The translations under genes and the position numbers were made by a program. A DNA stretch of 64,000 nt, taken from the NCBI RefSeq assembly GCF_041468085.1, contig NZ_CP121017.1, positions 4,809,501-4,873,500 on the forward strand. The letters run 5' to 3'. The DNA is from Tistrella mobilis. GTDB lineage: Bacteria > Pseudomonadota > Alphaproteobacteria > Tistrellales > Tistrellaceae. Shown here in pieces: positions 17,425 through 26,501 of the stretch. Position 1 is the stretch's first letter; each line of letters begins with the position of its first letter. The notes under the pieces are model-generated. The model was given only the letters and a program-made list of their open reading frames with translations, was not told where the DNA came from and did no database searches.

Positions 17425-18447
17425 TCACTTCACCTCGGCGAGATAGGTTTCGGCGAAAGCCTTCTGGCCGGCCGCCATCGCGGCATAATCGACCGGCTTT
17501 GCCCGGGCGTAATCGGCGGCGGGCAGGAAGCGGGCCTCGATCTCGGCCGGCAGCTTCACCTCGCGTACCGGGCGCAGATAGGCATTGGCCCAGAGCGACT
17601 GGCCCTTTTCCGAGAGCACGAAGTCCAGGATCCTGCGGCCGTTATCGGCATGCGGCGCACCCTTGACCAGGCTCATGACGTAAGGGACGACCAGCGTACC
17701 TTCCTTCGGGATCACGAATTCGATATCGCCCTTGTCCTTGTAGCGGGCGCGATAGGCGTTGAAGTCGTAGTCGATCATGATCGGGATCTCGCCCGACAGA
17801 ACCCGGGCATACGAGGTCTGCTTGGGCACGATCGGGGCGTTGCCGGCCAGCTTCTTAAAGAAGTCGATGCCCGGCTGCCAGTTGGTGAAATCGCCGCCGA
17901 AGGCACGGTTGATCGCAACCGCGCCGGCATAGCCGACGAAGGCACTGGTCGGATCCAGATAGCCGACCATGCCCTCATATTGCGGGTTGAGCAGGTCTTC
18001 CCAGCTCTGCGGCACCGGCAGGTCGCCGAGCGCTGCCTTGTTCACGAACAGGCCGATCGTGCCCGAATGGATCGAGAACCAGCTGCCGTCCGCGGCCTTG
18101 AGACCGGGGTCGATCTCATCGAAGCCCGCCGGGCGGTAGGGGTCCACCAGCCCCTGTTCGGCCGCCTGGATGCCGAAGGAGACGCCGTAATAGGCGACAT
18201 CGGCAACCGGATTGGCGCGCTCGGCAGCAAGCTGGGCCAGGGTCTGGCCCGAATTCTTGTTGTCATGGGGCACGTCCAGCCCCAGGTCGGATTTGATCGC
18301 CGCCAGCTGCGACGCCCAGTCCGCCCATTCGGGCGGGCAGTTGTAGCAGATGGCGTCCGCGGCGGCGGCGCCTTGCGCGGGGATCGTGGCGGCGGCTAGG
18401 ATCAGCCCGGCCGCAGCGGCCACGGATTTCAGAGCGGTACCGATCAT
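17425..18447 (-). CDS. Periplasmic substrate-binding protein of ABC importer
   Basis: Exported solute-binding protein of 340 aa, family 1/AfuA-like (relatives bind Fe3+, 2-aminoethylphosphonate or sugars). A signal peptide with hydrophobic core VAAAAGLILAAATIPAQG ends near GAAAADA. The mature N-terminus has a CYNC cysteine pair followed by PPEWADW. GAGGAC lies about 12 bp before the ATG. It follows lacI by 84 bp on the same strand and precedes two permeases, an ATPase and a phosphodiesterase. The ligand is not determined; no tyrosine-rich Fe3+-site motif was identified by eye. Confidence 0.9.
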   Translation of the reverse strand: MIGTALKSVAAAAGLILAAATIPAQGAAAADAICYNCPPEWADWASQLAAIKSDLGLDVPHDNKNSGQTLAQLAAERANPVADVAYYGVSFGIQAAEQGLVDPYRPAGFDEIDPGLKAADGSWFSIHSGTIGLFVNKAALGDLPVPQSWEDLLNPQYEGMVGYLDPTSAFVGYAGAVAINRAFGGDFTNWQPGIDFFKKLAGNAPIVPKQTSYARVLSGEIPIMIDYDFNAYRARYKDKGDIEFVIPKEGTLVVPYVMSLVKGAPHADNGRRILDFVLSEKGQSLWANAYLRPVREVKLPAEIEARFLPAADYARAKPVDYAAMAAGQKAFAETYLAEVK

Positions 18448-18531
18448 GGGTCGACGTGTCCTCGTTGGCGTCGTGGTCGGTGGCGACCGGGGCGGCGGGA
18501 ATGTGCCTGGCAGTGCGTTCCGCCGTTCCGG

Positions 18532-19587
18532 TCACGTCGTGCCCGAGCGCTCTTTTGCCGGGCGCGCGGGAAAGGAGGAGGCCGGGCCGGTCTGATGGCC
18601 GGAAGGCCTGAAGGTGAAGGGCAGGATCAGGTCGCCGCCCGCCTTGTCGTTTGCCTCGCCGAGCATGGCGATCAGCCGAAGGGCCGCCTGCCGGCCCATC
18701 TCGGCCGAGGGCTGGACGATGGTGGCGAGCGGGGGTGTCAGATGGGCGCCGACCGCGATACCGTCGAAACCGGTCACCGCCACATCGCCGGGAACGGCCA
18801 GGCCGCGGCGCGCCAGGGCGCCGATCGTGGCGATGGCCAGCCAGTCGTTCGAACAGAACAGCGCCGTCGGCAGCCCTTCCGGCTCCGCAGCCATGGCGGC
18901 GAGGGCGGCATCCGGGTCCGGGGTCTCGAACTCCACCTCGCGCACGGCAGGCGCTGGCAGCCCGGCTTCGGCCGCACCGGCCAGAAAGCCGCGCAGCCGC
19001 GCAGCCGCACGATCGGAGCCACCGAGCGCTCCGGTGATCATGCCGAGCCGCCGATGACCGAGCTCGGCGAAATGCCGGGCCACCGCCCGACCGGCGTCCT
19101 CGTTGTCGACCGTGACCGTCGGCGCCCGGCCGGGGGTCGGCTGGTTGTAGACCAGGACATGCGGCACCCGGGCGGCTTCGAGGGCGTCGAGCGCCTGACT
19201 GCCGGCGGGGTCGGTGACGGTCAGGATCATGCCGTCGACCCGGTAGGCGAGCAGCGCCTCGACCGCGCGCACCTCTTCCTCGGCGTGATAGCCCGAGACA
19301 CCGAAAAGCAGGGTGAAGCCGGCGGCGCGGGCGGCGGTTTCGATACCGGCCACCGCATCGGCGAAGACCGGATTGGCCAGCGACGGGATCATCACCCCGA
19401 TCAGCCGGCTGCGCTGGGATTTGAGGCTGCGGCCCAGCCCGTTCGGCCGGAAGCCGAGATCTTCCACCGCCTGACGGATGCGCGCCGCCGTCTCGGCACC
19501 GACACGGCCGGTCCCGTTCAACAGGCGTGACACGCTGGCAACCGATACGCCGGCCTTGAGCGCGACGTCGCGGATGGTGGGGGACAT
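18532..19587 (-). CDS. LacI/GalR-family regulator of the importer operon
   Basis: Transcription factor of about 351 aa. The N-terminal helix-turn-helix and hinge are clear (TIRDVALKAGVSVASVSRLLNG), followed by a periplasmic-binding-protein-like effector domain with TGFDGIAVG and LFCSNDWLAIATIG. Start 19587 (MSPTIRDVA) is preferred to 19620 (MTDPPPEVSRP) because LacI proteins begin a few residues before the HTH and GGAGG lies 11 bp upstream; the longer form also has a plausible ribosome site. It heads the importer-phosphodiesterase cluster, and a perfect palindrome lies 72 bp upstream of the start. Confidence 0.92.
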   Translation of the reverse strand: MSPTIRDVALKAGVSVASVSRLLNGTGRVGAETAARIRQAVEDLGFRPNGLGRSLKSQRSRLIGVMIPSLANPVFADAVAGIETAARAAGFTLLFGVSGYHAEEEVRAVEALLAYRVDGMILTVTDPAGSQALDALEAARVPHVLVYNQPTPGRAPTVTVDNEDAGRAVARHFAELGHRRLGMITGALGGSDRAAARLRGFLAGAAEAGLPAPAVREVEFETPDPDAALAAMAAEPEGLPTALFCSNDWLAIATIGALARRGLAVPGDVAVTGFDGIAVGAHLTPPLATIVQPSAEMGRQAALRLIAMLGEANDKAGGDLILPFTFRPSGHQTGPASSFPARPAKERSGTT

Positions 19588-19658
19588 GGGTCTCGAGACC
19601 TCCGGCGGGGGATCGGTCATCTCTCGTCCCCCAGAGAATGCGGCAGATCGTCTCGTGG

Positions 19659-19670
19659 GTAAACGTTTAC
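19659..19670. promoter_or_regulatory. LacI-family operator
   Basis: GTAAACGTTTAC is a perfect 12-bp palindrome with the central CG of LacI/GalR operators. It sits upstream of the lacI-type gene in the short gap before murJ, so the likely reading is autoregulation of the whole regulator-importer operon. No second copy was noticed in front of the binding-protein gene. Confidence 0.75.
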
Positions 19671-19713
19671 ATCATGAAGTTTGAGCGGCAGCCATGTGAC
19701 CGTCGGATGACGC

Positions 19714-21270
19714 TCAGCGTCTGCGGCGGCGCAACATGCCCTTGAAATCCTGCACGCGCGCGGCGCCGGTGATCAGGCTGAAGGCCACATAGGCCGGTAT
19801 GGTCGCGCCGATCAGCAGGGTGAGCCAGAGCACGCGGGCGGCATGGGGCATGGTTCCGAAGGCCGGCAAGGCTTCGAGCACGCCGAGGATCGCGGAGGCG
19901 AAGAGCAGGTTGGCAAGCAGGATCCTGGGCAGGGTGCGGCGCAGCCGGGCATCGCCCACCAGCAGCCGGTCGCGGTTGAGCCTGCGGGCAAGCAGGAAGA
20001 CGTTGATCCAGGCCGAGAGCGCCGTTGCAAGTGCGATGCCGATATGCGCCAGGTACTGCATGAAGGCTAGGTTCAGCACGACATTGGCCACCAGCGCCAC
20101 CACGGCATAGCGGGTGGGGGTGGCGGTATCCTCGCGGGCATAGAAGCCCGGACTCAACACCTTGGCGAGCACGAAGGCGGGCAGGCCGAAGGCGAGCACG
20201 GTCATGACCTCGACCGTGCGGATGGTGGCCTCAGGGGTGAAGGCGCCACGCTCGAACAGGGTGGCGACGATCGGCAGGCCGAGGGTGGCGAGGCCGACCA
20301 GGGCCGGCAGCGCCACCAGCAGGGTCATCTCCATCGCCCGGTTCATGTGGTTGCGGGCGTCGTCGAGTGCGCCTTCCTTGATCCGGGTGGAGAGCAGCGG
20401 CAGCAGAGCGGTGCCGACCGCGATGCCGACCACCCCCAATGGCAGCTGGACCAGCCGGTCGGCATAATAGAGCGCCGATACCGTGCCTTCCGCCAGCAGC
20501 GAGGCGATCATGGTGTCGACCAGAACGTTCACCTGATAGACGCCGGCACCGAGCGCCGCCGGTGCCGCCACCTTCAGCAGGCGCTTCACCTCGGGCGTCA
20601 GCCGTGGCAGTCGGAAGCGCAGTCGGGCGCCGGCCCGGTTGGCGGCGACCAGCATCGCCCCCAGCTGCACCACCCCCGACAGCATCAGTGCCCAGGCCTG
20701 GACCACCGCCGGATCGGCATCGACCCAATGCTGCAGCGAGACCACGCAGCCGGCGATCAGACAGAGATTGAACAACACCGGCGCGCCGGCGAAGGCGCTG
20801 AAACGGCCGAGCGAGTTCAGAACGCCGCCGACCAGGGCGACGGCCGAGATGAACACGATATAGGGAAAAACGATCCGGGCGAGATCGACGGCGAGCTGGA
20901 ATTTCTCGGGGTCGTCGGAGAAGCCGGGAGCGAAGACCGTGACCACCCAGGGCATTGCCGCCTGGGCTGCGAGCAGGATCACCAGCAGGCTGCAGACCAG
21001 AACCGACAGGGCGGATTCGGCGAAGGCATGGGCGGCGGTTGGGCCGCTTTCGACCCGGATCCGGTTGTAGATCGGCACGAAGGCGGCACTGAACGCGCCT
21101 TCGGCAAACATGCGCCGCAGCAGGTTCGGCAGCTTCTGGGCCACGAAGAAAGCATCCGCCGCCGCCCCCGCACCCAGCAGGCCGGCCACGAGAACATCGC
21201 GCGCGAATCCGAGGATCCGCGACATCATGGTGAGGCCACCCACCGTGGCCGCGGCGCGCATCAGGTTCAT
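19714..21270 (-). CDS. murJ: Lipid II flippase MurJ (MviN)
   Basis: Inner-membrane MOP-superfamily flippase that moves the peptidoglycan precursor lipid II outwards. At 518 aa it has about fourteen membrane segments, with the family N-terminus TMMSRILGFARDVLVAG and KLPNLLRRMFAEGAFSAAFVP. It lies downstream of glnD on the same strand, 87 bp away with a hairpin between; the glnD-murJ order is common in alphaproteobacteria. No strong Shine-Dalgarno is visible at the ATG. Confidence 0.96.
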   Translation of the reverse strand: MNLMRAAATVGGLTMMSRILGFARDVLVAGLLGAGAAADAFFVAQKLPNLLRRMFAEGAFSAAFVPIYNRIRVESGPTAAHAFAESALSVLVCSLLVILLAAQAAMPWVVTVFAPGFSDDPEKFQLAVDLARIVFPYIVFISAVALVGGVLNSLGRFSAFAGAPVLFNLCLIAGCVVSLQHWVDADPAVVQAWALMLSGVVQLGAMLVAANRAGARLRFRLPRLTPEVKRLLKVAAPAALGAGVYQVNVLVDTMIASLLAEGTVSALYYADRLVQLPLGVVGIAVGTALLPLLSTRIKEGALDDARNHMNRAMEMTLLVALPALVGLATLGLPIVATLFERGAFTPEATIRTVEVMTVLAFGLPAFVLAKVLSPGFYAREDTATPTRYAVVALVANVVLNLAFMQYLAHIGIALATALSAWINVFLLARRLNRDRLLVGDARLRRTLPRILLANLLFASAILGVLEALPAFGTMPHAARVLWLTLLIGATIPAYVAFSLITGAARVQDFKGMLRRRRR

Positions 21271-21321
21271 GAGGTGCGGGTGTATCCGAAACCGCGCCCG
21301 GCGGAAAGGGGCATCAATGGG

Positions 21322-21354
21322 GCGACGGGGGCGGCTCTGCAGCTGCCCCGTCGC
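21322..21354 (-). terminator. Hairpin between glnD and murJ
   Basis: A perfect 9-bp stem (GCGACGGGG/CCCCGTCGC) with a 15-base loop starts 3 bp after the glnD stop. No T tract follows on the minus strand, so it may moderate read-through or protect the mRNA end rather than terminate fully. Confidence 0.5.
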
Positions 21355-21357
21355 TGA

Positions 21358-24159
21358 TCATTCGGCAGCGTCGCCGGCAGCGGTGGCGGTACTGCGGATG
21401 GTACCGTCATCGGCGATCACCGGCCCGGCGGCATCGAGGGCGGCCAGCAGTTCTTCACGGATCCTGGTGAGCTTGCCCTGATGAGTGATCTTCAGGCCGA
21501 ACACGTCCTTGACGTAGAAGGTGTCGACCGCCCGCTCGCCATAGGTCGCGACATGGGCGGACGAGATGGTCAGGGCCAGATCCGAGAGCACGCTGGTGAT
21601 CGCGAACAGCAGGCCCGGCCGGTCCCGGGCGGTCACCTCGATGACCGTCTGGGTGTTGCTTGCCCGGTTGTCGATCAGCACCCGGGGGGTGACCTGGAAC
21701 ACGTCGGTGCGCTTCGGCCCGTCGCGCCGGGCAGCCAGCGCCTTGGCGGGCCTGAGCTCGCCCGAGAGCGTCCGCCCGACCAGATCGCGCATCCTGGCGA
21801 CCCGGACCTCGTCGTCATAGGCGGAGCGGTCGGAGTCCTGCACCCAGAAGGTGTCGAGTGCCATGCCGTCGGTGGTGGTGACGATGCGGGCGTCGACGAT
21901 GTTGCCGCCGGCTAGTGCCATGGCACCGGCGACGCCGGCGAAGAGGCCGTGATGGTCCGGGGCGTAGACCGTGATTGCCGCCACCGAGCGGAAGCGGTCG
22001 GGGGCGACGTCGATCACCAGCGGCGCCGGGCCCTGACGGTCGGCCTTGGCGACCAGGCGGGCGTGGCGCTCCAGAACTTCTGCGTCATGGGCCAGCCAGT
22101 AGGAGCCGGGCATGCGCTCCACATGGGCCTGGAAGGCGGCGCCGGTCCAGTCGGCCAGACGCTCGCGCAGCTTGTCCTGCACCGCCTGGATCCGGCCGGC
22201 ACGGTTCAGCCCCTCGACATGGCCACCGGAGAGCTGTTCGGCCGCGCGGTAGTAGAGTTCACGTAGCAGCGTGCCCTTCCAGCCGTTCCAGACATTCGGG
22301 CCGACGGCACGGATATCGGCAACGGTCAGGACGGTCAGCAGGCGCAGCCGTTCCATTGACTGGACCATGTCGGCGAAGTCGTGGACGGTCTTCGGATCTT
22401 CAATGTCGCGCTTGAAGGCGACCGCGCTCATCAGCAGGTGCCAGCGTACCAGCCAGGCGACGGTCTCGGTTTCCTCGGGCGTCAGACCGACCCTGGGGCA
22501 CAACTTGCGGGCGACCTCTTCTCCCAGCACGGAATGATCGCCGCCGCGCCCCTTGGCGATGTCGTGGAGCAGCACCGCCATATAAAGCACCCGGCGCGAC
22601 AGCACCTCGTGCACGATCCGGGTCGCGAGCGGCAGTTCGTCGGGGAAGTTGCCCTTCTCGATCCCCGACAGGATGCCGATCGCCCGGATGGTGTGCTCGT
22701 CGACCGTGTAGACATGGTACATGTCGTGCTGGGTCTGAGCCACGACCCGCCCGAAATCCGGAATGAAGCGGCCGAAGACACCAGCTTCGTTCATGTGGCG
22801 CAATGTGGCTTCCGGATCCTTGGGTGAGGTCAGGATGTCGAGGAAGACCTGGTTGGCCGCCGGATCCTCGCGCACGCTGTCGTCGATGTATTTCAGGTTC
22901 TGGGTGATCCAACGCAGAATCTGCGGATGGACATCCATCTCGCGACTTTGGGCGACCCGGAACAGCTTCAGCATCTTGATCGGCTGTTCGGCGAGTTCGT
23001 GGCGATTGGCGAGCGTCAGACGGCCGCCCTCGATCCGGAAGCCGTCGATCTCGCGCCGCATCAGGATGCTGGGCATGCGGATCTTGGGCTGGCGCTGATT
23101 GGCGCTTTCCAGCGCTGCGCACAGAATCCGGGTCAGGTCGCCCACATCCTTGGCGACCAGATAATAATGCTTCATGAAGCGCTCGACCCCGCGCACCCCC
23201 GGCCGGTCGGCATAGCCCATCAACCGGCCGATTTCGGTCTGGACGTCGAAGGTCAGACGATCCTCGGGCCGGCCGGCGATATAGTGCAGGTGGCAGCGCA
23301 CCGTCCACAGGAAGTTCTGGGCCTTGGCGAACCGCCGGTATTCGCCGGCGGTGAAGACCTTCTGCTCCACAAGATCCGACAGATTGTGGACGCGATAGGA
23401 GTATTTGGCGATCCAGAACAGGGTATGGAGGTCGCGCAGGCCGCCCTTGCCCTCCTTGACGTTGGGCTCCAGCACATAGCGGCTGTCGCCCATCCGCCGG
23501 TGGCGCTCGTCGCGCTCGGTGAGCTTGGCCTCGATGAACTCACCCGCCGTGCCGACCATGATGTCGGTGGCGAAGCGCCGGCGCAGATCCTCGTACAGCA
23601 CCATTTCGCCACAGAGCTGGCGGCTTTCCAGCAGGCTGGTGCGGATGGTCATGTCGCCGCGTGCCCGCGAGATGCACTCGTCGACCGAGCGTACCGCATG
23701 ACCGACCTTGAGCCCCAGATCCCAGAGCAGATAGAGAATGTATTCCGCCACCTGCTCGCCGCGCGGGGTCTGCTTGTAGGGCATCAGGAACAGCAGATCG
23801 ACGTCGGAATGCGGTGCCAGTTCGCCACGGCCATAGCCGCCGATCGCCACCAGGCACAGCCGGTCGGCCGAGGTGGGGTTCGCGACCGGATAAACATGGG
23901 TGGTGGCCAGATCGAACAGGGTGCGCACGATCTGGTCGATCAGATAGCAGTTCTCGCGCACCACATGGGCGCCGTCGGCCCCGGCATCGAAGCGCTTGCG
24001 GATCTCCTCCCGTCCCTTCGCCAGATGCTCCTTCAGCATGGCCAGGATCTCACGCCGGAGCTTTTCCACCGGTTTGCCCGTCTCCTCCACCAGCTGCTCG
24101 ATGTCGGCCATCAGGGCGCGACGGTGGATGATCTGCCTCTTGTTGCGGATGGCGGTCAT
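21358..24159 (-). CDS. glnD: Bifunctional PII uridylyltransferase/uridylyl-removing enzyme
   Basis: Glutamine sensor that uridylylates PII proteins under nitrogen limitation and removes UMP under excess. Domains in order: nucleotidyltransferase (about 80-280) with GGYGRGELAPHSDVDLLFL; the HD hydrolase domain (about 460-620) with HDIAKGRGGDHS; and two C-terminal ACT domains (about 730-830 and 840-920) that bind glutamine. At 933 aa it is full length. GAGG lies about 11 bp before the ATG at 24159; the alternative ATG for MADIEQLVEE (residue 17) cannot be excluded. Confidence 0.97.
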   Translation of the reverse strand: MTAIRNKRQIIHRRALMADIEQLVEETGKPVEKLRREILAMLKEHLAKGREEIRKRFDAGADGAHVVRENCYLIDQIVRTLFDLATTHVYPVANPTSADRLCLVAIGGYGRGELAPHSDVDLLFLMPYKQTPRGEQVAEYILYLLWDLGLKVGHAVRSVDECISRARGDMTIRTSLLESRQLCGEMVLYEDLRRRFATDIMVGTAGEFIEAKLTERDERHRRMGDSRYVLEPNVKEGKGGLRDLHTLFWIAKYSYRVHNLSDLVEQKVFTAGEYRRFAKAQNFLWTVRCHLHYIAGRPEDRLTFDVQTEIGRLMGYADRPGVRGVERFMKHYYLVAKDVGDLTRILCAALESANQRQPKIRMPSILMRREIDGFRIEGGRLTLANRHELAEQPIKMLKLFRVAQSREMDVHPQILRWITQNLKYIDDSVREDPAANQVFLDILTSPKDPEATLRHMNEAGVFGRFIPDFGRVVAQTQHDMYHVYTVDEHTIRAIGILSGIEKGNFPDELPLATRIVHEVLSRRVLYMAVLLHDIAKGRGGDHSVLGEEVARKLCPRVGLTPEETETVAWLVRWHLLMSAVAFKRDIEDPKTVHDFADMVQSMERLRLLTVLTVADIRAVGPNVWNGWKGTLLRELYYRAAEQLSGGHVEGLNRAGRIQAVQDKLRERLADWTGAAFQAHVERMPGSYWLAHDAEVLERHARLVAKADRQGPAPLVIDVAPDRFRSVAAITVYAPDHHGLFAGVAGAMALAGGNIVDARIVTTTDGMALDTFWVQDSDRSAYDDEVRVARMRDLVGRTLSGELRPAKALAARRDGPKRTDVFQVTPRVLIDNRASNTQTVIEVTARDRPGLLFAITSVLSDLALTISSAHVATYGERAVDTFYVKDVFGLKITHQGKLTRIREELLAALDAAGPVIADDGTIRSTATAAGDAAE

Positions 24160-24235
24160 GTGGATCGGGGCCTCGGATGTCGGCGATACGGCGGTGGTAT
24201 GTGCGACGGGGGCGGGGGATCCTCGTGCAACGGCG

Positions 24236-24269
24236 AAGGCCGGACCTCCCGTAACGGGCGGCCGGCCTT
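24236..24269 (-). terminator. Hairpin between metQ-like gene 1 and glnD
   Basis: An outer 8-bp stem (AAGGCCGG/CCGGCCTT) encloses an inner CCCGT/ACGGG stem. It follows the metQ-like gene on the minus strand, 80 bp after its stop. No clear T tract follows. The rest of the 190-bp gap shows nothing recognisable. Confidence 0.55.
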
Positions 24270-24349
24270 GTCAGACTACCTGAGAGATGGGGCGGAGGCG
24301 AGGTGCCGTCACCCCTTGATCCACGTGGCGGAATCAGTCTCTTGCCGGC

Positions 24350-25216
24350 TTACCAGGCGGGCAGGATCGCGCCCTTGAACCGCTCGGCCAGGAAAGCCTT
24401 CACCTCGTCGGACTGGTAGGCCGCCACCAGTTTGCGGATCTGCGGCGCATCCTTGTCGGCCGCCCGGGCGGCGACGAAATTGCCGTAGGGGTTGTTGGTC
24501 CGGCTTTCGATCGCGATTGCGTCCTTCGTCGGATCAAAGCCGGCGTCATGGGCATAGTTGCCGTTGATCGCTGCCGCATCCAGATCGGGCACCGCGCGCG
24601 GCAGCTGGGCGGCGTCGAGTTCGACGATCTCGATCTTTTTCGGGTTGGCGGTGATGTCGAGCAGGGTGGGGGTGAGGCCTTTGCCCGGCGCCAGGTCGAT
24701 CACGCCGTCACGCGCCAGCAGATTCAGCACCCGGCCGCCGTTCGACGGGTCGTTCGGGATGCCGAGCTTCGCGCCCTCGGGCAGATCGGCCAGGGTCTTC
24801 ACCTTCGTGGAATAGATTCCGATCGGCTCGACGATGGTGTAGCCGACATTGACGATGTCATAGCCATGGACTGCGATCTGGGCATCCAGATAGGGCTGGT
24901 GCTGGAACGCGTTGGCATCGAGGTCACCGGCCGCGAGTGCCTCGTTCGGCAGCACATAGTCCTGAAAGGTGATGATCCTGACGTCAAGCCCGTCCCTGGC
25001 AGCCACCTGCTTGACCACCTCGGCAATTTCTTCTTCCGCGCCGGCGATGACCCCCAGCCGGACGGTATCGCCTTCTGCCGCACGGGCGGCGAGGCCGCCG
25101 GCGGCAAAGGCGGCAACCAGGGCAGCGAGACCCAGGATGGCCGTGAACAGGCGGCGGCGACCATCTTCGACGGCGGATTTGCGCCGGGGCCGCGACGGGG
25201 CGAAGGAGCGGAACAT
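24350..25216 (-). CDS. MetQ/NlpA-family substrate-binding protein 1
   Basis: Periplasmic or membrane-anchored binding protein of 288 aa; the family binds methionine and related amino acids for MetNI importers. Hallmarks are VRLGVIAGAEEEIAEVV, DANAFQHQPYLD, GYTIVEPIGIYS, AAINGNYAHDAG and the C-terminal KGAILPAW. The N-terminus has a basic stretch (RPRRKSAVEDGRRR) then a hydrophobic segment ending ARAAEGD, with no lipobox Cys. The start at 25216 (MFRSFAPSR) follows AGGATC; an in-frame upstream start at 25285 would lie within the putative leader. No metN or metI is in the window. Confidence 0.9.
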   Translation of the reverse strand: MFRSFAPSRPRRKSAVEDGRRRLFTAILGLAALVAAFAAGGLAARAAEGDTVRLGVIAGAEEEIAEVVKQVAARDGLDVRIITFQDYVLPNEALAAGDLDANAFQHQPYLDAQIAVHGYDIVNVGYTIVEPIGIYSTKVKTLADLPEGAKLGIPNDPSNGGRVLNLLARDGVIDLAPGKGLTPTLLDITANPKKIEIVELDAAQLPRAVPDLDAAAINGNYAHDAGFDPTKDAIAIESRTNNPYGNFVAARAADKDAPQIRKLVAAYQSDEVKAFLAERFKGAILPAW

Positions 25217-25282
25217 GATGGCGATCCTGTACGGTGGCCCTGCGGGGGACGAGAACGACCGGCGGAGAGGCAGTGCCGGGCC

Positions 25283-25305
25283 CATTCCGTTGATGTCGCG
25301 GAATG
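25283..25305 (-). promoter_or_regulatory. Leader hairpin of metQ-like gene 1
   Basis: A perfect 7-bp inverted repeat (CATTCCG/CGGAATG) with a 9-base loop starts within a few bases of the transcription start implied by the promoter at 25315-25343. It could be an operator or a 5'-end RNA hairpin. It does not match a SAM riboswitch that I can recognise. Confidence 0.45.
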
Positions 25306-25314
25306 CTGTGTGGA

Positions 25315-25343
25315 ACGATAAATTTCACATGGATAATAGTCAA
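25315..25343 (-). promoter_or_regulatory. Promoter of metQ-like gene 1
   Basis: On the minus strand TTGACT (25343-25338) and TATCGT (25320-25315) are separated by exactly 17 bp. The region is markedly AT-rich against the local background. It would start transcription about 90 bp before the ATG at 25216, independent of the upstream paralogue. The AT-rich imperfect inverted repeat at about 25349-25379 (AAAAATATACAT and its near-complement) could end transcription from that paralogue. Confidence 0.6.
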
Positions 25344-25415
25344 CACAGAAAAATATACATCTACTATATGTTATTTTTAGGCAGACGGGTAAGGCCGACC
25401 CAGGCATGCGTCGGA

Positions 25416-26279
25416 TCACCAGGCCGGCAGGAACGCGCCCTGGAAACGGGTGTTCAGAAAGGCAGCAACCTCGGGCGACTGAAAGGCTTCGAGCAGGGTG
25501 TGGATGTCGATCCGGTCCTGATCCAGGCGGCGAACGACAAGGATATTGCCATAAGGATTGCTACGCCGGTTCTCGATGGCGATCGTATCGCTCCGCGGAT
25601 CAAGACCTGCCGCCTGGGCGTAATTGCCGTTGATCGCCGCCGCGTCCACGAGATCGATGGCACCCGCAACCTGATCGGCCGGCAGCTGGACGAACTGGAA
25701 CTTGCGGGTGTTGATCATCACGTCCTTCGGCGTCGGCGTAAGTTTCGCCCCCGGTGCCAGACCGATCATCGCCCGCTCGGCCAGCAGCCGCAGGGCCCGG
25801 CCACCATTGCTCAGGTCTTCCGGAATGGCGATCCGGGCGCCGTCGGGCAGGTCGCGCAGCTGCTTGTAGTTCCGGGAATAGATGCCCATCGGCTGAACCA
25901 TGGTGTAGCCGATCGAAACCAGATCGTAGCCTTTCGCCGCTATCTCCGCCTCCAGGAAGGGCCGGTGCTGGAAGGCATTGGCATCAATCTCCCCGCGTGC
26001 GAGAGCCGCATTGGGCTGGCTGTAGTCGGTATAGGTCACAAGCTCCACCGGTAGTCCCCTGGCGGCAGCCACCGTCTTCACCACCTCGGCCACCTCGGCC
26101 TCCGGGCCTTTCATCACCCCGAGACGGATTGGTGTCGATGGCTTCGCGGCGCCCCCGGCACTGGCGGCTTCGGCCCTTATGGCCGGGCCGCAGATCGCCA
26201 GTACAAGAACAAGGGCCGGCAGGATCACCGGGATCAGCAGGGAAAAGGCCCGCGAAGAACGGTCGGGGAGACGGGGCAT
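25416..26279 (-). CDS. MetQ/NlpA-family substrate-binding protein 2
   Basis: Paralogue of the downstream gene, 287 aa, sharing motif order: IRLGVMKGPEAEVAEVV, DANAFQHRPFLE, GYTMVQPMGIYS, AAINGNYAQAAG and the final FQGAFLPAW. The signal sequence is a normal hydrophobic stretch (LLIPVILPALVLVLAICG) without a lipobox. Between the paralogues the residues around the ligand cleft differ (for example EPIGIYSTK against QPMGIYSRN), so specificities may differ. The 222-bp region upstream shows no recognisable gene. Confidence 0.9.
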   Translation of the reverse strand: MPRLPDRSSRAFSLLIPVILPALVLVLAICGPAIRAEAASAGGAAKPSTPIRLGVMKGPEAEVAEVVKTVAAARGLPVELVTYTDYSQPNAALARGEIDANAFQHRPFLEAEIAAKGYDLVSIGYTMVQPMGIYSRNYKQLRDLPDGARIAIPEDLSNGGRALRLLAERAMIGLAPGAKLTPTPKDVMINTRKFQFVQLPADQVAGAIDLVDAAAINGNYAQAAGLDPRSDTIAIENRRSNPYGNILVVRRLDQDRIDIHTLLEAFQSPEVAAFLNTRFQGAFLPAW

Positions 26280-26501
26280 GCAAAGTGCTCACGCATGATT
26301 GTGGCCGCACATGACGGGCAGATCCGAGGCCTGCGACATCGCCCCTGGCCCGAGGGTACATGAATGTCTCGGTATACGGTACAGGTACCCGGTCAGAAGA
26401 CGTGCCGCCTGCGGCTTTCCAGTCGGCACGGCGCCTCTCCCGACAGCTCACGATGTGGCCCGGATCCCTTGATGGTCAACAGCTTTTCGGAGAATGACGG
26501 C

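Noticed and set aside
25217-25415. Possible SAM riboswitch before the metQ-like gene
   Set aside because: The leader has a small hairpin only; no pseudoknot pattern of SAM-I, SAM-II or SAM/SAH aptamers was recognised, so only a promoter and inverted repeat are reported.
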